Of a DNA stretch of 64,000 nt, positions 36,437-45,012 are shown in pieces (positions within the stretch are counted from its first letter, which is position 1; every line of letters starts with the position of its first letter). Both the position numbers and the translations under genes were made by a program. Origin of the DNA: Paenibacillus elgii NBRC 100335 (GTDB lineage: Bacteria > Bacillota > Bacilli > Paenibacillales > NBRC-103111); assembly GCF_004000865.1 (NCBI RefSeq), contig NZ_BIMB01000019.1, positions 58,671-122,670 of the forward strand. Reading direction: 5' to 3'. The notes beneath the pieces are model-generated. The model did no database searches. It saw nothing but the letters and a program-made list of their open reading frames with translations, and was not told the origin of the DNA.

Positions 36437-37246
36437 TTACTTCGACTTGAGCGCTAACATCTGATACACTTCCCGGGAGTCCCCCTTAAGCCGGACTTGT
36501 CCGTTCTGCATCTGCGAGGAGCCGTCGCCGTCCAGAAAAATACCGTCAACCAGCCGTCCCGGCGCAATCGTCTCAAGCACCGCCCGACGGAATTGCTCGA
36601 CGGTGCACGGCTTGTCCGATACGAGCAGCCACAGGTTTTGCTGCCGGTCGAACACCGCTCCCGAGCGCAGCCTCGGCTCGTCAAACGCCGGCATGTCCTC
36701 CTTCTTCGCCTGCTCGATCCAGCGCTCCTCCGCCCCAAGCGACATGCTGACCCCGCCTTGCGCCCAGTAGCGGTTCGGATCGGTCATTCGCAGCTCCCCC
36801 GCCTCCAGCGCCACCTGCACGGAGAACGACCGCGTCACTTCGTCCCAGACGAGCGTTCCTTTCGGATAATCGATGTTGTACCAGCCGGAGCCGTAATCGT
36901 TGGGTTCGCCCTTCAATGGCTTGCCGTTGACAACGGCAATGCTGAGCAGGTCGCCGTTCCAGAAAAAGCCTCCGTTAATCCCGTAATCAGCCGTCGCAGT
37001 CACATTGGTCACGATGTGCTTCAGCTCGATATTGTCAGGAGCCGTCCGCATCGCATGCAGCTTCACTCCGTTCGCCGCCGCATACGTGGCGTATGTATAA
37101 TGAACGGGAACCGGCTTTTCCCGGGGGGTTGTCCAATAAGCGGACAAAATGACGGCAATTAAATTGCCAAGCAAAAATCCCGCAAGCAAAAGCTGGAGCT
37201 GACGTTCGTTTCCGCGGGCCAGACGGTTTCTCAGCACGGCTATCAT
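36437..37246 (-). CDS. Phosphodiester glycosidase (NAGPA-domain) protein
   Basis: 269 residues. A membrane anchor at about 17-38 is followed by the NAGPA-like domain: GINGGFFWNGDLLSIAVVNGKP, TLVWDEVTRSF, LRSGAVFDRQQNLWLLV and FLDGDGSSQM, the family's acidic glycine-rich motif. Such enzymes split sugar-phosphodiester links, including in exopolysaccharide or wall polymers. Anchored with its domain outside the cell. It ends 144 bp before yuaF on the same strand but is probably a separate unit. Confidence 0.82.
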   Translation of the reverse strand: MIAVLRNRLARGNERQLQLLLAGFLLGNLIAVILSAYWTTPREKPVPVHYTYATYAAANGVKLHAMRTAPDNIELKHIVTNVTATADYGINGGFFWNGDLLSIAVVNGKPLKGEPNDYGSGWYNIDYPKGTLVWDEVTRSFSVQVALEAGELRMTDPNRYWAQGGVSMSLGAEERWIEQAKKEDMPAFDEPRLRSGAVFDRQQNLWLLVSDKPCTVEQFRRAVLETIAPGRLVDGIFLDGDGSSQMQNGQVRLKGDSREVYQMLALKSK

Positions 37247-37330
37247 CGGCGCATCCCCATTTCATCGGAAATCATAGTCATAGATTCGTAGTCTTAATCT
37301 ATGAGATTCAGGGACGGATTATGATTGGCG

Positions 37331-37768
37331 TTACGGCTTGACGACGCCTTTTTTGAGCACGATGTTCGCATACAACGCCCCTTCGCCCGTCGCAACGACG
37401 GCATACGCTTGCTTGGCGCGCTCATAGAACGCAAATCGCTCCACAAATGCGGGCTCGTCGGCTTCCGGCGCATGCTTCTTCACAATCGTGCGGTATTCGT
37501 CCCAGATGACCGGCTTCACCGGATCGCCGGGAACGACGGCCATTAAGGCGACCGAATGCTCCGCATAAGCGTCCAATGGAAAAAAGGTCAGGATCGCTTC
37601 GAGCAGCTCAGGTACGCCGTGCCCGTCACAGCGCACCAGACGCTGCGCATGGCTCGCCGCCGGAAAATTGGCGTCGGCAAGCACCAATTCATCGCCGTGC
37701 CCCATTTCCATCATAATTTTGAACAATTCGGGGGAAAGAATCGAAGGAATGCCTTTTAACATATCCAT
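37331..37768 (-). CDS. fucU: RbsD/FucU-family sugar mutarotase
   Basis: 145 residues. Opens MLKGIPSILSPELFKIMMEMGHGDELVLADANFPA with the conserved His of HGD and the DANFP motif; the C-terminus has FYERAKQAYAVVATGE. The family interconverts anomers of fucose or ribose. The ADANFPA and length fit FucU better than RbsD. No sugar operon surrounds it here. Confidence 0.86.
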   Translation of the reverse strand: MDMLKGIPSILSPELFKIMMEMGHGDELVLADANFPAASHAQRLVRCDGHGVPELLEAILTFFPLDAYAEHSVALMAVVPGDPVKPVIWDEYRTIVKKHAPEADEPAFVERFAFYERAKQAYAVVATGEGALYANIVLKKGVVKP

Positions 37769-37915
37769 ACCTCCAAGGGGCTAGTTTCGTGCCGCCGTAT
37801 CGCAGCGTTCAAGCTAATCCTAGGGCAGCAGGCCAGTTTTTGTCAACGGTTCCATAACCGCGAGGCTAATTAAAAGTCCGGCGTACAGCCTAAAGGGTCC
37901 CGTGTAAACATAGCG

Positions 37916-37945
37916 TTGGCATCTGTTGGCCCGATAAGGTACTAT
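37916..37945 (+). promoter_or_regulatory. Promoter of the ypdA-type gene
   Basis: TTGGCA (37916-37921), 18 bp, TACTAT (37940-37945), 60 bp before the ATG; a reasonable SigA promoter. Confidence 0.55.
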
Positions 37946-38005
37946 GGGTAGAGGATTAACAGAATTCTCTATCTATACATTCGAAAAAGCGGGTGAAGCA
38001 TTCCA

Positions 38006-38992
38006 ATGGAAGAAGTTGTCATTATCGGCGCGGGTCCTTGCGGCCTATCGGCAGCCCTGGAGCTGCAGAAGATCGGCATCGACCCTCTTATTATCGAAAA
38101 AGAGTGCGTTGTGCATTCGATATACTTATATCCGACGTACATGCAATTTTTCAGCACGCCGGAGCTGCTTGAGATCGGCGGTTACCCGTTCTCGACGCCT
38201 AACGATAAGCCTTACCGGCTGGAAGCGTTGAATTATTACCGGAATGTGGCGGCCCGCAGCGGTATGCGCATTCGTCCCTACCATACGGCAACCCAGTTGG
38301 CGGTACAGCCGGGGGGAACCTTCGAGCTGACGGTGCAGAATCGTTTCGGTTCGGCTACAACGATAGCCGCGCGGCATGTCATTGTCGCCACCGGCTATTT
38401 CTCGCAGCCGAATATGCTCGGCATTCCGGGAGAGGAATTAAGCAAGGTGACGCACTACTTCCGCGAAGCTCATCCGTATACCGGCACGAAGGTCGCGATC
38501 ATCGGCGGAAGCAACTCCGCGATCGATGCTGCAATGGAGCTGCTGCGGGCGGGCGCCGAGGTGACCGTCGTTTACCGGGGCGAAACCTATTCGCCGGTCA
38601 TTAAGCCGTGGGTTAAGCCAATCTTCGAAAGCATGGTCAATAAAGGCCGCATTCGGATGCTGTTTCAATCCCGGGTTGTCCGCATTACGGAAACGTCCGT
38701 CACCGTATCTCGCGAAGGACGCGAAGAGGAATTCGATAACGACTTCGTCCTGGCGCTGACCGGCTTCCGTCCGGACCGCGGTCTGCTGGCGGGAGCCGGG
38801 GCCATTGTGTCAGAGCCGGACGGGATTCCCCAGTACGATCCGGCCACGATGGAAACGACCGTTCCCGGGCTGTTCGTCGCCGGTGTCATCGCTTCGGGCG
38901 CGAACGCCAACGAGGTGTTTATCGAAACCGGCCGTTTGCACGGCGGATTGATTGCAAAGCGAATCGCGGCTTGCGATCCCGCGGTTAACTAA
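38006..38992 (+). CDS. ypdA: YpdA-family bacillithiol disulfide reductase
   Basis: 328 residues, FAD/NAD(P)H flavoprotein. The FAD loop IIGAGPCGLSAALE is at residues 6-19, IEKECVVHSIYLYPTYMQFFSTPELLEIGG is the YpdA signature, and the NADPH loop IIGGSNSAIDAAMEL lies near 165. GLFVAGVIASG closes the FAD domain. YpdA reduces oxidised bacillithiol (BSSB) to BSH, so the host should be a bacillithiol producer. Stands alone with its own promoter and terminator. Confidence 0.9.
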   Translation: MEEVVIIGAGPCGLSAALELQKIGIDPLIIEKECVVHSIYLYPTYMQFFSTPELLEIGGYPFSTPNDKPYRLEALNYYRNVAARSGMRIRPYHTATQLAVQPGGTFELTVQNRFGSATTIAARHVIVATGYFSQPNMLGIPGEELSKVTHYFREAHPYTGTKVAIIGGSNSAIDAAMELLRAGAEVTVVYRGETYSPVIKPWVKPIFESMVNKGRIRMLFQSRVVRITETSVTVSREGREEEFDNDFVLALTGFRPDRGLLAGAGAIVSEPDGIPQYDPATMETTVPGLFVAGVIASGANANEVFIETGRLHGGLIAKRIAACDPAVN

Positions 38993-38995
38993 AGA

Positions 38996-39034
38996 AAGGT
39001 CGACCTGGACATCGATGTCCGGGCCGACCTTCTT
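38996..39034 (+). terminator. Terminator after ypdA
   Basis: AAGGTCG (38996-39002) pairs with CGACCTT (39025-39031), with an inner GGACATCGATGTCC self-complementary part, followed by CTTC. It also faces the convergent ABC gene ending at 39059. Confidence 0.68.
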
Positions 39035-39058
39035 CATTGTACGTATGTAATACTCCAA

Positions 39059-39787
39059 TTAAAAAATAAGTTCCTTCTCCCGCTGCGTCAACCGCCGGCC
39101 CGCAATATCGACCACGAGCTTCCCGTCCGACAGTCCCCAGATGCGAGAGCCGAATTTTTCCGCGAGCTCCACCTGATGCAGACTGCAAAACACAAGAAGC
39201 TTATGCTTCTGGCAGATGGACTTGAAATCCTGCATGACGAGGCTCGCTGCCTCCGGGTCCAAGCCGGACACCGGCTCGTCCGCGAAAATCACCTTGGCTC
39301 CCTTGATCAGCGCCTTGCAGATCGCGACGCGCTGCTTCTCCCCGCCGCTCAGCTTCTCCACCGGCTCGTGCGCTTTGTCGAGCAGTCCTACTTTATCGAG
39401 GTAATCCATCGCTTCCATATGGTCGTCTTCCGAAACGGAATTCGTCAAAAAGCGCCACCACGATTTTTTGAACAGCAGCGCGCTGAGTACATTTTTCAAA
39501 GCCGTCTTTTTCAGATTCAAGCTCGGCTTCTCCTCCAGATAGGCCCACTGCTTGTTCAATTGGAACTTCTCCCAGACTCCGACGCCCGAAATATCCTTTC
39601 CGTCGTAAATATACTGGCCCTCGTTCCATTTTTCCTTGAGCATCAAGCACCGGAAAAAGGTCGTTTTGCCGCTCCCGCTTGCGCCAAGCAGCGCCACCAG
39701 CTCCCCTTCGTCCGCATGAAAGCTGACGCGGTCCAGAACGCGCTGCCCGGATGGGAACGATTTGGTTAGATTGCGTACGATGATCAT
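39059..39787 (-). CDS. Orphan ABC transporter ATP-binding protein
   Basis: 242 residues from ATG 39787 (AAAGGAG 11 bases before it); the frame stays open upstream to 40105 but overlaps another gene there. Walker A GASGSGKT (38-45), signature LSGGEKQRV, Walker B VIFADEPVSGLD and the H-loop LHQVEL. The order and FRCLMLKEKWNEGQYIYDG resemble PhnC-type phosphonate or MacB-like ATPases. No permease or binding protein is next to it, so its partners are elsewhere, or it works in a non-transport role. Confidence 0.82.
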   Translation of the reverse strand: MIIVRNLTKSFPSGQRVLDRVSFHADEGELVALLGASGSGKTTFFRCLMLKEKWNEGQYIYDGKDISGVGVWEKFQLNKQWAYLEEKPSLNLKKTALKNVLSALLFKKSWWRFLTNSVSEDDHMEAMDYLDKVGLLDKAHEPVEKLSGGEKQRVAICKALIKGAKVIFADEPVSGLDPEAASLVMQDFKSICQKHKLLVFCSLHQVELAEKFGSRIWGLSDGKLVVDIAGRRLTQREKELIF

Positions 39788-39937
39788 CCGTCCGATGTCT
39801 CCTTTGTTCGAGCCAAAGCAATTGCAGGCTTGTTGTGTCTTTGTATAAATATAACATGTTCCGCCACATAAAAACCATAAAGGAGCACATCCTATTAGAT
39901 GCTTATCCCGTAGATCCCGAAGAGGAGGAACAAACGC

Positions 39938-40102
39938 GTGAAGCACCAATTGGTCAAGCTCGTCTCCGAACAAGCGGGTATTACCGAAGGGCAGGCGGAC
40001 AAAGCGGTCGAAGCGGTCGTGGGCTATTTCAAAACCCGCCTCCCGGACGAGACAAACGATGAGATCGCCAATCTGGCCATCGGGCACAATAACGAAGCTT
40101 AA
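39938..40102 (+). CDS. Small helical protein, GTG start
   Basis: 54 residues, starting at GTG 39938 after AGAGGAGGAACAAACGC. The product reads like an all-helix, acidic small protein (LVKLVSEQAGITEGQADKAV, VVGYFKTRLP) resembling the N-terminal helix pair of DUF2267/HU-like proteins. It is followed by a very strong terminator. Easily missed because of its size and GTG start. Function unknown. Confidence 0.7.
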   Translation: MKHQLVKLVSEQAGITEGQADKAVEAVVGYFKTRLPDETNDEIANLAIGHNNEA

Positions 40103-40112
40103 CAAATGCGGA

Positions 40113-40153
40113 AAAACGGTAAAACTGCCCGTTCTCCGGGGTTTTACCGTTTT
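40113..40153. terminator. Strong bidirectional terminator
   Basis: Perfect 13-bp stem AAAACGGTAAAAC (40113-40125) with GTTTTACCGTTTT (40141-40153) and an inner CCCG/CGGG part. Shared by the convergent small genes on both sides. Confidence 0.88.
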
Positions 40154-40197
40154 CGCTTTCGCTTCTCTGCCAAATCCCCGTCGGTGCCGTTCTTCCG

Positions 40198-40344
40198 CTA
40201 TTGAGGATTCGTTTCCTTCGGAATTTCATTCAAGTTCGGAGGGCGGTCCGCCACCTTACCCGCATGCATGACCGCCTCTTCTTCCGTGAATTTGTTCTCC
40301 TTGAAATTCGGATTGTTTTTCGTATTCGCCTTGGCACTGTCCAT
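40198..40344 (-). CDS. Small Asn/Lys-rich hypothetical protein
   Basis: 48 residues from ATG 40344, with GGGAGGTGAGCC just upstream. Hydrophilic and charged (MDSAKANTKNNPNFKENK, FTEEEAVMHAGKVA), ending EIPKETNPQ. Its make-up is like small spore or stress proteins of Bacillales, but no SASP motif is present. Good ribosome site and terminator argue that it is real. Confidence 0.6.
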   Translation of the reverse strand: MDSAKANTKNNPNFKENKFTEEEAVMHAGKVADRPPNLNEIPKETNPQ

Positions 40345-40531
40345 GTTCGGCTCACCTCCCGTCGACCGTAATATACCGCTTCCCCGATGGGATTATACGG
40401 TCGGCCGGCTTCTTTAAAAAAAATTAATAATCGGCTCGACAATCATTTACATATTTTACAACCGGTTTGAATTATAATAGACTGATAGTGGACTTACTAT
40501 TTTTAGAGCGTTAGGATGGGGTCTGAAACCG

Positions 40532-40702
40532 ATGGAAGAAGCGGAAATGAGACGGCATTTGGAGCGAATGCAGATGCAGCTTTACTTACTTGTGGAAGAA
40601 AAAGGTAGTTTCGTTGATCCCCGGGTAGTAGAGCTCAGCCAAAAAATAGATCGTCTGATCTTGTCCATCCAACGTCTTCGGATGCAGGAACGGATAAAAT
40701 AA
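40532..40702 (+). CDS. Spo0E-family aspartyl-phosphate phosphatase
   Basis: 56 residues. The family signature is visible: LYLLVEEKGSFVDPRVVELSQKIDRLI, i.e. the SQxxD motif (SQKID) at residues 36-40, with paired helices. Spo0E-type proteins dephosphorylate Spo0A~P and so delay sporulation. No strong Shine-Dalgarno is seen before the ATG (TTAGGATGGGG is the best). A GAATTATAAT -10 box lies at about 40469-40478. Ends at a strong terminator. Confidence 0.85.
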   Translation: MEEAEMRRHLERMQMQLYLLVEEKGSFVDPRVVELSQKIDRLILSIQRLRMQERIK

Positions 40703-40704
40703 CC

Positions 40705-40727
40705 GAGGCCGGACGGGCCTCTTTTTT
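40705..40727 (+). terminator. Terminator after the spo0E-like gene
   Basis: GAGGCC (40705-40710) with GGCCTC (40716-40721), followed by TTTTTT. Confidence 0.88.
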
Positions 40728-40873
40728 GTGCGCTCCACTTGCAATATGTTACATGATATGTTATATTGAAACCAAGGAAAATCAAGGATTTTTCCGAAAA
40801 ATACACTCAAGTCCCCTGCCAAATACAGCTTATTGATGCACTCTCAAACCCTAATGAGAAGGAGCGATGCACC

Positions 40874-41056
40874 ATGAGTTATGAAGCACGCGAGCCGCAG
40901 GAGCAAAAAATTTCCGTCGAGCTAACCTTGAACGAGGCTTTGGCATTGACCGGCGTTCGATTCCGGCAAAATCATAAACTGGAAGTCGATGCGGTGCAAA
41001 AAATTAAAAAGCAGCTTGAAGAGCAAATCATCGACAAGCGCCACAGCCTGCAATAA
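40874..41056 (+). CDS. Small hypothetical protein
   Basis: 60 residues from ATG 40874, after GAGAAGGAGCGATGCACC; an in-frame ATG at 40766 has no ribosome site. Charged helical protein (VELTLNEALALTGVRFRQN and a C-terminal KKQLEEQIIDKRH coiled helix). Not recognised. It sits between the spo0E-like gene and the M20 gene, which has its own ribosome site 130 bp on. Confidence 0.65.
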   Translation: MSYEAREPQEQKISVELTLNEALALTGVRFRQNHKLEVDAVQKIKKQLEEQIIDKRHSLQ

Positions 41057-41185
41057 CCGAACAGAATTGTGAAACGACACCCGGACCCCGTTTCTGCAAG
41101 CCCTTGCAGCGGGGTCTTTCTTTGTTTGCTCCGCTTTTTTCGTTATAATAAGGTCATGCTACAGAGAAGTAAAGGAGAATGGAAC

Positions 41186-42361
41186 ATGAAACAACAAATT
41201 GCCTCCACCATCGACCTGCACGCCCCGTCGTTCACAGAGATTTCCAGCTTTATCGGCGAGAACCCCGAGCTGGGCCACGAGGAATGGAAGGCGTCGGCGC
41301 GCCTGGTCGAAGCGTTGAAGGAACACGGCTTCACCGTACAAGCCCCTTATGCCGGTCTGCCGACGGCGTTTCTCGGGACGTACGCCGCAAGCAAGCCGGG
41401 ACCGACCGTCGCCTTCTTGTGCGAGTACGACGCGCTGCCGGAGCTGGGACATGCTTGCGGACATCATCTAATTTGCGTAATGGGCCTTGCGGCGGCTGTC
41501 GGACTAAAAGCCGTCATCGACCAGCTCGGCGGCACGATTCGGGTATACGGCACGCCGGCAGAGGAAACGAAAGGCGGAAAGGTCGATATGGCAGCCGCCG
41601 GCCTGTTCGACGACGTCGACATCGCCTTGATGGCCCACCCGTACTACGCGTACGAGAAATCGGGGAGCTCGCTGGCGATGGATGCGCTGCAGTTCGAGTT
41701 TTTCGGCAAGGCGGCTCATGCTGCAGCAAGCCCGTATGAAGGCGTCAACGCGCTGGATGCGGTACTGCTCCTGTTCCAATCGATCGGCGCACTGAGACAG
41801 CAGCTCCGCAGCCATGCGCGGATTCACGGCATCATTACCGAGGGCGGCAAAGCCCCGAACATTATTCCGGATTACGCGGCTGCGCAGTTTTATGTACGAT
41901 CCGCAAACCGTCCGTATACGGACGAAACCGTGCAAAAGGTGATCCGTTGTGCTGAAGGCGCCGCACTGCAAACCGGTTGTACGGTGAAATGGTCGAATTA
42001 CGAGTACTCCTATGACGAACTGATTACAAATACTCCTTTGTCGGACACGTTTACCCGCAATCTCGTCGGTCTGGGCATCCGGGAAGACGAGATTCAATAC
42101 GGCAAGGACCACGGCTCGCTCGATCTTGGGAACGTGTCGCGGCATTGTCCGTCGATCCACCCGTACGTCAAGGTCGTCGACGAAAAGCATTTGCTGCACA
42201 CGAAGGAATTCCGCGATCTGGCCATGCAGCCCCGGGCCTTCGAAGGCATGCTGCTCGGCGCCAAAGCGCTGGCGTACACCGCTTACGATGTACTGGCCGA
42301 CCCTGCCCTGCTGCAGTCGATCCGCGACGAATTCGAACGCAGCGTAAACGCTGCCGAATAA
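41186..42361 (+). CDS. M20-family amidohydrolase (PabB/ACY1L2 type)
   Basis: 391 residues from ATG 41186, which follows AAAGGAG; an upstream in-frame start at 41069 lacks one. Metal and catalytic motifs are FLCEYDALPELGHACGHH, GTPAEETKGGK (general-base Glu), HPYYAYEKSG and HGSLDLGNVS. This branch splits N-acyl or aminobenzoyl-glutamate-type amides or dipeptides. Convergent with the amino acid ABC operon, which may import the product. Confidence 0.87.
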   Translation: MKQQIASTIDLHAPSFTEISSFIGENPELGHEEWKASARLVEALKEHGFTVQAPYAGLPTAFLGTYAASKPGPTVAFLCEYDALPELGHACGHHLICVMGLAAAVGLKAVIDQLGGTIRVYGTPAEETKGGKVDMAAAGLFDDVDIALMAHPYYAYEKSGSSLAMDALQFEFFGKAAHAAASPYEGVNALDAVLLLFQSIGALRQQLRSHARIHGIITEGGKAPNIIPDYAAAQFYVRSANRPYTDETVQKVIRCAEGAALQTGCTVKWSNYEYSYDELITNTPLSDTFTRNLVGLGIREDEIQYGKDHGSLDLGNVSRHCPSIHPYVKVVDEKHLLHTKEFRDLAMQPRAFEGMLLGAKALAYTAYDVLADPALLQSIRDEFERSVNAAE

Positions 42362-42373
42362 ACGAAGCGCTAA

Positions 42374-42413
42374 AAAGCCGCGACCCGGTTTCGAACCGGA
42401 TGTTCGCGGCTTT
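42374..42413. terminator. Bidirectional terminator
   Basis: AAAGCCGCGA (42374-42383) with TCGCGGCTTT (42404-42413), plus an inner CCGGTTTCGAACCGG palindrome; T and A runs flank both sides. Between the convergent M20 gene and the ABC ATPase gene. Confidence 0.85.
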
Positions 42414-42434
42414 ACTTTTTTTATAAGGATACGG

Positions 42435-43157
42435 TTAGAGCACCTTGGCCAAAAATTCTTTCGTCCGCGGATGCTGCGGATTCGAGAAGATGTCAGCCGG
42501 ATTGCCCTGCTCCACGATTTTGCCGCCGTCCATAAAGATGAGGCGCTTGCCGACTTCTCTGGCAAAGCCCATCTCATGCGTGACGACGACCATTGTCATG
42601 CCTTCGGCAGCCAGCTCCTTCATGACGTCGAGCACCTCGCCGACCATCTCCGGGTCAAGCGCCGAGGTCGGCTCGTCGAACAGCATGACGGCCGGCGACA
42701 TCGCCAGCGCCCGAGCAATCGCGATCCGCTGCTTCTGTCCGCCGGACAGCTGCGACGGGTAGCTGGACGCCTTGTCCGCCAATCCGATGCGCTGCAGAAG
42801 CTGCTGCGCAATCTTATCCGCCTCCGGCTTGCTGACGTTTTTCAGCTTCTGGGGCGCCAGCGTAATGTTCTCCTGCACAGTCATATGCGGGAACAGGTTG
42901 AACTGCTGGAACACCATGCCCATCCGCTGACGCAACTGATTGATATCGTGCTTGCCTCGCAGCAGTGATACGCCGTCGAATTCGATATCTCCCCCCGTCG
43001 GTTCCTCCAAAAGATTCAGGCAGCGCAGAAACGTACTTTTGCCCGAACCGCTCGGTCCGATGACGACGACGACCTCGCCTTTCGCGATCTCGATATCGAT
43101 TCCGGTCAATACATGGTTAGATCCGAACGACTTCTGTAAATCGGTTACTTTAATCAG
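42435..43157 (-). CDS. Polar amino acid ABC ATP-binding protein, CTG start
   Basis: 240 residues if read from CTG 43157-43155. This start gives [17 protein letters not shown], the standard beginning of GlnQ/ArtP-type ATPases, sits about 10 bases after AAGGAGG, and gives the usual family length. The next possible start, TTG 43109, would remove the first 16 residues and has no ribosome site. The frame has a stop just upstream of the CTG. Walker [10 protein letters not shown], signature LSGGQKQR, Walker [12 protein letters not shown] and [10 protein letters not shown]. It overlaps the permease stop by 8 bp, so translation is coupled. Confidence 0.88.
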   Translation of the reverse strand: MIKVTDLQKSFGSNHVLTGIDIEIAKGEVVVVIGPSGSGKSTFLRCLNLLEEPTGGDIEFDGVSLLRGKHDINQLRQRMGMVFQQFNLFPHMTVQENITLAPQKLKNVSKPEADKIAQQLLQRIGLADKASSYPSQLSGGQKQRIAIARALAMSPAVMLFDEPTSALDPEMVGEVLDVMKELAAEGMTMVVVTHEMGFAREVGKRLIFMDGGKIVEQGNPADIFSNPQHPRTKEFLAKVL

Positions 43158-43830
43158 AGGACTTCATCCTCCTTTCCGCAACGCCGAGCAGCTTGGTCAG
43201 CGTGAACGTCATGATGAAGTAAATGATCGCCGCCAGGATGAGCGGCTCGAACGGCTGGAACGTATTGCCCCGAACCGTGTCGGCTTTGTACATCAGCTCG
43301 CCGATCCCGATAACGGAGACGATGGATGTTTCCTTGATCACTACGATAAATTCATTGCCGAGCGCCGGGAGAATGTTACGCAGCGCCTGCGGCAAAATGA
43401 TAAAGCGCATCGCCATCGCGTGCGGCATCCCGAGGGAACGAGCCGCTTCCATTTGTCCCTTGTCGATCGACTGAATGCCCGCGCGGAACGTCTCCGCCAC
43501 GTATGCGGCGCTGTTGATGGACAACGCGATAATCGCCGCCATCATATCGGGAAACGATGAACCGATTCCCGGCACCTCGGGAAATTGAATGCCCAGTTTC
43601 GGCAGCCCGTAATAAAAAATATACAGCTGCACAAGCATCGGCGTCCCGCGGATGAACTCGATATAGGAAACCGCGAACGCTTTAAGCGGCCAAAAGCGGG
43701 ACATGCGCATCAAGGCAATGACCATGCCGAGCAGCACCCCGAAAATGACGGTGAAGATGGACAAAATGAGCGTCATCTTCGCTCCGTCGATAAAAAACAT
43801 GTAGTATTTGGATAAAAATGAAAAATCCAT
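43150..43830 (-). CDS. Polar amino acid ABC permease
   Basis: 226 residues, five membrane helices. The HisM/GlnP EAA loop is seen as [23 protein letters not shown], and [41 protein letters not shown] marks the amino-acid subfamily. It probably acts as a homodimer with the ATPase that follows and the binding lipoprotein upstream. Confidence 0.92.
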   Translation of the reverse strand: MDFSFLSKYYMFFIDGAKMTLILSIFTVIFGVLLGMVIALMRMSRFWPLKAFAVSYIEFIRGTPMLVQLYIFYYGLPKLGIQFPEVPGIGSSFPDMMAAIIALSINSAAYVAETFRAGIQSIDKGQMEAARSLGMPHAMAMRFIILPQALRNILPALGNEFIVVIKETSIVSVIGIGELMYKADTVRGNTFQPFEPLILAAIIYFIMTFTLTKLLGVAERRMKSSD

Positions 43831-43944
43831 GCGTTCCCCCCCTTTCTATCAAATAAGCGTTATAACCGAACAAAAACCCGCCGGAGAATTCCGCTCAGGT
43901 TTTTGTCGGAGTGCTGCAAGGAACGGACGGTCCCGCCCTCTTGC

Positions 43945-44808
43945 TTATTGCGTATCGACTTGCTCGTTCGCTTCAGCTACCATTTTATCGATGGACTTGG
44001 CGCCCATCAGGCGGTCCAACGTTTTGTTCATCGCTTCCACGAGATCAGAGCTGCCTTTTTTCACGGCAATAGCCGATCCGCTGTCTTCCGTACTCAGCTT
44101 AATGTCCGCAAGCACCAAATCTTTGTTTTTGCTCAAGTAAGCTTCGGCTACCGGCTGCTCAACGACCAGAGCTTCGACTTTTTTGTTTTTCAGCTCCAGC
44201 ATCAAGTCAGAAATTTTGCCGAGCGCCTTCAGCTCGGAACCTGGCATTTGCTCTTTAATGATTTTTTCTTGGGTCGCACCTTTTTGACCGGCAACTTTCT
44301 TGCCTTTCAGGTCATCGATGGACTTGTATTTATCTTTGTCCTCCGCGCGGACAGCCACGCGTTGGATAGCCGTGTAGTAGATTTTGGAGAAATCCACGTT
44401 CTTCTTGCGTTCTTCCGTCGGCGTCATACCGGCGAGAATGAAGTCGATGTTGCCGGAATCCAGAGCGGCAAGCAGACCTTCGTATTTCATATCTTTGATT
44501 TCGAGCGTAACACCGAGGTCTTTGGCAATCTCTTTGGCGATCTCGATATCAAAGCCGATGATTTCATCCTTTTTGTTAATTTCCTTGTGGAACTCATACG
44601 GAGGATAGTCGGCGCTCGTGCCTAATACGATTTTGCCCGCTTTTTTAATTTGTTCAAGCTTGGAGTCCTTGGACGCCGGTGTCGTTGCGGCCGCATCTCC
44701 CCCGGTTGCCGGCTTGTCGGCGGTCGTAGCTGCAGGCTTCGTGCCGCATGCGGATACGATCAGCGTAAAGCAGAGGAGCATAAAGATGATGGCTTTGTTT
44801 TTAGTCAC
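43945..44808 (-). CDS. Amino acid-binding lipoprotein
   Basis: 287 residues. Lipobox VSAC with Cys21, then a Thr/Ala-rich linker and the SBP_bac_3 domain: IVLGTSADYPPYEFHKEINKKDEIIGFDIEIAKEIA, MKYEGLLAALDSGNIDFILAGMTPTEERK, and VGAQKGATQE-like part. Start GTG 44808 with AAAGGAG upstream, behind promoter TTGTAA-17-TATAAT. Likely ligand class: polar amino acid such as Gln, Arg or cystine; not determinable. Confidence 0.9.
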   Translation of the reverse strand: MTKNKAIIFMLLCFTLIVSACGTKPAATTADKPATGGDAAATTPASKDSKLEQIKKAGKIVLGTSADYPPYEFHKEINKKDEIIGFDIEIAKEIAKDLGVTLEIKDMKYEGLLAALDSGNIDFILAGMTPTEERKKNVDFSKIYYTAIQRVAVRAEDKDKYKSIDDLKGKKVAGQKGATQEKIIKEQMPGSELKALGKISDLMLELKNKKVEALVVEQPVAEAYLSKNKDLVLADIKLSTEDSGSAIAVKKGSSDLVEAMNKTLDRLMGAKSIDKMVAEANEQVDTQ

Positions 44809-44839
44809 TGGTCAAATCTCCTTTCTCTTTAACTTGTAC

Positions 44840-44868
44840 ATTATATAATAGACGTTCGCCATTTACAA
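44840..44868 (-). promoter_or_regulatory. Promoter of the amino acid ABC operon
   Basis: Minus-strand TTGTAA (44868-44863), 17 bp, TATAAT (44845-44840). An ATATGCATAT palindrome lies just upstream at 44873-44882 and could bind a regulator. Confidence 0.75.
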
Positions 44869-45012
44869 TCTGTATATGCATATTCATGAATAAAGCATGG
44901 AATAGAACTAGGAATTATGGAACAAAATAACATTCACATGTCGACCGGACTACCGGAGGCTTTCTTTCATCCCAAAAACCTAACCCTCTCTCGGAAAGGT
45001 GGTTCGACAGGC

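Noticed and set aside
39788..40105. Upstream extension of the orphan ABC ATPase
   Set aside because: Overlaps the small GTG-start gene and lacks ABC-domain sequence; the ATG at 39787 has its own AAAGGAG.
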